Source of the DNA: Sycon ciliatum
Taxonomy: Eukaryota; Porifera; Calcarea; Leucosolenida; Sycettidae
Assembly (NCBI RefSeq): GCF_964019385.1
Contig: NC_088645.1
Coordinates: forward strand, 6,504,852 to 6,568,851
Reading direction: 5' to 3'
DNA length: 64,000 nucleotides
The position numbers and the translations under genes are program-made. Positions 59,191-64,000 of the stretch are shown here, one piece after another. The notes below the pieces were generated by a model. It did no database searches, was not told the origin of the DNA, and worked only from the letters and a program-made list of their open reading frames with translations. Within the stretch, counting starts at the first letter, position 1, and every line of letters starts with the position of its first letter.

Positions 59191-62100
59191 CTTGTAGTCC
59201 ATAGGGACAAGTGTGTGTTACACCGCTATGAGGTGTGCTTCGCCATGACGGCGTTCTCCTGCCGCGTTGCACGCTTCAGCTCCTTCAACTTGGCACGATG
59301 GTGTTGGGGATGGTGCATGTGGGTGTCGTGAGTCCAAGTTATTCGTCAGTACGGATGACGGTGAACTTCAGCTGTAGACTTGCCAATCTGGCATGGCCGG
59401 TACAGGCTGGTGGTGCGGTATGACCTCACTACTGTAGCATGGACTGAACACGGGATTGGCTATGCTCCAGATCAGTTGTACATGTAAGTGCAATCTGAGT
59501 ATGGGTTTCCAAATCTAATTCACGGTGGTGGCAGAGTTATCCTGCGTGCAGGTTTGCCCTGTGATACGTTTCCAGTTCTGTGTATTGAAGTTGACTGGTT
59601 ATCTCCTGCAATCTAGTCGAGAGGCATTGTGCAAAGTCTGACTTTGCCCCCGGCGTAGACTACAGACATGCGTTTGCTGTGCTCGCGTATGCTCTGTTTT
59701 GCGTTGTCTGGTACATGTATGCCGTGATATGTGTTGCTATGCTGTGCTATGCTCTGCTGTAATAATTATGCTGTGCTGTGATATGCTATGCTGCAATATG
59801 CTATGCAGTGCTGTATTGTGCTATGCTATGCATTGCTGTTATCGGCGTATGCTGTACATACTCATAGCGCCTATCCTATCCATGTCCCAGCCCAGCCCAG
59901 GTGATGGCCGGACTGTTTGTTTCTTCAAGTGCATGTACATGTATAATTTCTTGAATGGGACAATCACCCATAGAGACATGTATGGCCATGTACTCATAAT
60001 GCTGATTGCCCCAGTGCTGGGAGCTTGACTGCGACGCAACAGCTGTCTAACTATGCTAAGGACTTGAATTTCCGTTGGCTGCCCCCGTCAGCACAGGCAT
60101 GACCGCATTGCGTTGCTGTGCCACGCGTTTGAATGCTGCGCAGTACGGCGAATGTTATTTTAGCACACGGGCATGTCTGTTGATATGCTCTCGCGGGGAT
60201 GCTCGTCGCATTGATTATTTGAAATTTTCAGAACAATTTTATCACTAGTACTTATTTGACTTACCTTGCCCAATTACGGATTTATAGTAGCTTTCGCTGT
60301 TTGTATGCTACTCCCCCCCCCCCCCCCCCCCCCCGGCTTTTGGTGCATCGCTCCATTCTAATGGCTTCATGGTAAAGATATCCGTGCCTGCATGCATGTG
60401 GTTTTAGCAATGGCTGTTGCTTTCTTTGCCGGTTTCACAATGCCACTAGTCGAAGTAGTCTAGTGTGGGCAATGTGCTCTTCATTCTGGCCTGCGATCGC
60501 ATTTCACTACCGTCTATGCCCCAGATCCTCCAACACGATTACGTTGCATACGTTCTCTTTTTGCTTCTGTGACTTGCTTGCTTTCTGTTGCATTTCCCAC
60601 TATTTTCTAAGTGCTATTTTCTTGCTATTTCCAACATATCCCAAAATTTAAAATGCATGTGGTTTTTGAATATCTATGATCTCGGTTGTCTTTCTACCAC
60701 TGGTGGTAAACATGTGCGTAAAGTGTTGTTTGCAAGAATACTCATAGAAAGCGATTGATTGATGTGTGGTGCATGTTTGTGTGTCAGAGGAGTCAACTGT
60801 TGTTGTCATTGCAAGCATGGGTGTGAGTGTGGATTTGCAGGCGTGTATTTTCTGGGATTTCCTTCTGGTTGCCTGGTTGCGAGTCTACGGTTTGGTCGAT
60901 CTCATCACAAGTCCAGGTACTTGGGGAGGGCTCCGGGGGGATTAGTATTGGTCTAGGTCTCATGCCATGGTACACTGTATATCCAGATATCAGGGAGTGG
61001 TCAACAATCCGAAGCTTGGGTAAAGATTGTACTAGTAGTTCTGGACAACAGTGATTCACGTTCTTGCAGCCTGATGCAGATCACAGCACACATAAAAAAG
61101 AAACTCTTGCTGACGGTGATCTGACTCTGCATCTGGCTCTACAAGCTCTCTGGATTCTCGGCGTTGTAAAAAGACTACTCCAACGAGCCTGACGTAATAT
61201 TTCCCGGATTCATAAAGGTTTTTGGGAATAAAAATGATCACGTGTTTCATACGAACATTTGGCGGGAAGTGCTTGACCATCCAAAAAATGCATTCGAACT
61301 CATCTTCATCTTCCTCGTTGCTTTGCAGTTTGTTGCAGGGCAAGAATTTTTTTGATCAGGTTGGAGCAGTTTTTTCGGGCTTACGAGTTCACGCGTGGTG
61401 TTTGTGAAGGCCGTACGTGTTGAGTGTGGAAGCAGCGAGGACTGTACTCTGATTTTACGCTGGTGTACGAGGGAAGGTGCACCGAAGGAGCTCGTCCGTT
61501 TTCGGAGACGAAAATGATGGCCCAAGCCTCGCTGTTGTGAGTTACAAAAACCATCACGGAGCACTGGCCTAGAAGGGTAGGGAGAACTGAGTTGATCATC
61601 TGTTCGTGTACCTGTCGTGTACAGATCTTTCTTCGGGAAGAAAGCGGACAAGGAGAAGTGAGTTGATCGTGTACCTTGAGATTGATTTCATGTTGCTGCG
61701 TGGAATTATTTCCACCAACATACAGGTTTTTTGTTGATCACAGCCGGTTGTGTACGCTATATACAGACGCGTACGGTAATGTATACCCCCCCCCCCCCCT
61801 AGCCCCTCCTCTATCACATAACGTGTATCTATCTACACAGCGCATGGCACAATCGCTACTGTTGCCTGTACTATCACCATACACCCAGCACCTGTATAGT
61901 TCACTGTTTCGTGGACAGGAAATGAGACTGGAACGGCGTGTAGGAGTAGTCGAGTACAGTGTATTGTGTCAGCTGTGGAGCAATAGCACCATCATTGATA
62001 CTGTCCATGCTGCTAGTGGTGGTCACCGCCATTACTTGCCCATAGCATGCAGGCCACTGGAGCAGCAATGAGCACGGAGCATGATACGGCAATAGAACCT

Positions 62101-62895
62101 CCATGGCATAGAACCTCCATGGCCTGTGTTGTCACGTACAGTACAGCACTGTCGGGTGCCGAAGAACTGGGGTGGGGGGGGGGGGGGGGGGGGCAACCCC
62201 CCTAGCCTAGGTCGTTCATATTTTCATGTACTACAGTCTATGCACAGTCAAGTCACTGTGACAGTGTATACATTGGTATACTGTGCTTGGTGAAATCCTA
62301 GCCTGCTCGTTCTTCGGCGTCCAACAGCACTGTACAGTTGCTTGCGAGGAAGACTTTCCGATACCAGCGCAACATAGTTCATCATCAACTCTAGATAGTC
62401 ATGGCCATGCACGCGCGCGCGCGTGTGTGTGTGTGCGTATGTGGGTGTGTGTGTGTGTTCGTGAGTTCGTGCCATAATCTCTGTAGTGAAGTGTCCGACT
62501 GTTACCACTGCGGTACAGCCGTAACCTGATTACAGCCCTGGCCCTCTGTGTGCTGGAAGTGGGTGGTGCTCCCTAGCCGGGAGCTTGCGCTTTCCCTGTC
62601 CACTGGACTTTACAGTTGGCAAGCTCCCACGTACGGGACACCACCCACTTTTTTTGCCATCACCGCAGTCACTAGCACTATGCCATCCTCTCTGTACAGT
62701 CATTCCTCTTTTATCCAGCACTTTATAAACCAGCACGATAATCAGTAGCCAAAATGTCCTCTTCATGCACATTGCAGCAGTAAATCTTAATCAGTTTGTC
62801 AACCCAGCACCCTCCCTAGTTTAGCAGAATTTCCGTAGCACAAAATGGTGCCGGATTATACAGGGACCACTGTGTTTCCACCTGCTTTCCTGCAG
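59191..62895. other. RINT1 3' flank and intergenic; no confident gene
   Basis: Contains TATGCTGTGCTATG-type degenerate repeats (59730-59860), a 23-C run (60312-60334), C and G runs near 61787 and 62172, and a 60-bp stretch at 62280-62340 resembling 46441-46500 (CTGTGCTTGGTGAAAT then CTGTTCTTCGG-like). An open stretch at 61676-62071 and another on the minus strand at 61247-61651 show no recognisable domain. First exon(s) of the gene at 62896 may lie here. Confidence 0.5.
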
Positions 62896-63503
62896 CAAGC
62901 CTCTGCCTGCTACCAGCGCAAAGACAGCAACGGGAAAGGATGAGACGGCGGCGGTAGCAACAGCAGCAGCGACGGAGGGTGAGGACATCATCAGCAAGGA
63001 GGCCAGTGACGCGAAGACCACCGCCGATCAGACTGCCACCGTGGTGACGGGCAAGCGGACGCGCAAGGCCATCGAGTCTGGCAGCGATGCTGAGCAGGAT
63101 GATACCGGTACGTATGTGCTGTCTAATACAGTGAAACCTGTCTAAGACGACCGCTTAAAGGACCTTCAAAATGTGGTCTCTGTTACCAGGTGGTCTCCTT
63201 ATCCAGGGTCATTTGACTGGAAATAGCATCCCTTGGTCCAGGTTTAGTGGCCTTCTAGTACAGGTGGTCGCCTTATCCGAGTGGTCACCTTGACAGGTTT
63301 TGCTGTATAGGAATGACATCATCCTACTGTCTAATCTGATAGATGGCTTGCTATGGAGCTAAGTGACAGAACACTGAGTTTGTGCAATTGAGATGGGATC
63401 TGTAACAGTGATGTCAACCGTTCAGGTTCGAGCTGCCTATGCATTGCCCAGATTGGGTGTTACCAAGCTAGCACAGCGTATCTCTCTCTCGCTCACTCTC
63501 TCT

Positions 63504-63564
<61 letters not shown>

Positions 63565-63572
63565 ACTCTCTC

Positions 63573-63610
<38 letters not shown>

Positions 63611-63619
63611 ACTCACTCA

Positions 63620-63698
<79 letters not shown>

Positions 63699-63889
63699 TC
63701 TCTCCCCCCCCCTCTCTGCTGTATGCGTAACAGCTGTAGCTGTCAAGAAGAAGAAGAAGCGCGTATCAATTGCCGAAACGCCAGTGCAACAAGAGTCTGC
63801 GCCTAGCTCCAAACCCCGCACTGTCGCATCACAAGGCACGTCAGAATCACAGGATGATGGCAATGCCTCTCCCACAACACCTCGCTCAA
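62896..63889 (+). CDS. Unidentified Lys/Ser/Ala-rich protein, two internal exons, partial
   Basis: Exon 62896-63107 (acceptor TCCTGCAG, donor GTACGT) encodes a low-complexity Ala/Thr/Glu-rich stretch, then GKRTRKAIESGSDAEQDDT. Exon 63734-63889 (acceptor GCGTAACAG, donor GTAAGC) completes an Ala codon and reads AVAVKKKKKRVSIAETPVQQ then Ser/Thr/Pro-rich sequence. Phases agree. Basic runs suggest a nuclear protein. KKRVSI is close to, but does not meet, the PP1-docking RVxF consensus. No family assigned; both ends are missing. Confidence 0.65.
63127..63307. mobile_element. Tigger-like MITE (TACAGTGAAACCTGTCTA ends)
   Basis: Inverted ends TACAGTGAAACCTGTCTAAG and ACCTTGACAGGTTTTGCTGTA; inner TGGTCTCCTTATCCAGGGTC blocks match 45923-46104 in reverse. 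It lies 20 bp beyond the donor of the exon ending at 63107. Confidence 0.85.
63480..63706 (+). repeat. (CT)n microsatellite before an acceptor
   Basis: CT run with CACTCACT interruptions, ending about 28 bp before the acceptor at 63733, again in the polypyrimidine tract position. Confidence 0.95.
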
Positions 63890-64000
63890 GTAAGCATTTG
63901 CTACGCATTGGCACTTCACACTGTTGCTACATGTACTGTTATGTATAGTACCGTGCTGTACTAGTATCGCTAGCAGGTACCCATCGCTTGTAACCGGCTA

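Noticed and set aside
61247..62071. ORFs of about 130 codons on both strands
   Set aside because: No domain, no paired splice sites, low likelihood; could still hide UTR exons of the 62896 gene.

Overview
This window is nuclear DNA of an animal. Four multi-exon protein genes and a fragment of a fifth have canonical GT-AG introns whose phases join without error, and the conserved products (an ERCC6L/PICH-like SNF2 translocase, a MAP2K4-like kinase, RINT1) are metazoan. tRNA-Val and tRNA-Phe genes sit inside introns. The DNA is full of MITEs, foldbacks, non-LTR retrotransposon remnants, long CA/CT microsatellites and minisatellites. That texture suggests a marine invertebrate, possibly early-branching such as a sponge or cnidarian. 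The species cannot be fixed from sequence alone.

Layout. 1-18.9 kb: ERCC6L-like gene on the minus strand, first nine coding exons, 3' part beyond base 1. Its introns hold four identical tRNA-Val(AAC) genes, one tRNA-Phe(GAA), one damaged tRNA-Phe, a roughly 2.6 kb minisatellite and many MITEs. 18.9-19.6 kb: probable shared divergent promoter. 19.6-32.0 kb: complete MAP2K4-like gene on the plus strand, ten exons, 423 aa. Its largest intron carries an antisense block (22.7-26.4 kb) of LINE reverse transcriptase joined to a tyrosine-recombinase-like sequence, plus a roughly 0.8 kb foldback. 32.0-36.4 kb: probable 3' UTR, then repeats with no recognised gene. 36.5-40.4 kb: two-exon minus-strand gene for an unrecognised Ser-rich protein of 1044 aa. 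40.4-40.8 kb: second divergent promoter region. 40.8-59.2 kb: RINT1 on the plus strand, fifteen exons found, N-terminal start unresolved. Its introns hold tRNA-Phe, tRNA-Val, LINE fragments, several MITEs and three different tandem arrays. 59.2-62.9 kb: no confident gene. 62.9-64 kb: two exons of an unidentified Lys/Ser/Ala-rich protein running off the right edge.

The host genes are not an operon or pathway. They act in chromosome segregation (ERCC6L), stress MAPK signalling (MAP2K4) and Golgi-ER tethering or checkpoint control (RINT1). The genes form two divergent pairs (ERCC6L/MAP2K4 and the Ser-rich gene/RINT1). The most unusual structures are: a tandem array that copies the end of a RINT1 exon together with its 5' splice site; a roughly 49-copy minisatellite apparently grown from the end of a MITE that itself carries a nested MITE; a tyrosine-recombinase/reverse-transcriptase junction in one open frame; a perfect 33-bp repeat x10 that is open in several frames on both strands; and identical intronic tRNA cassettes spread over tens of kilobases.
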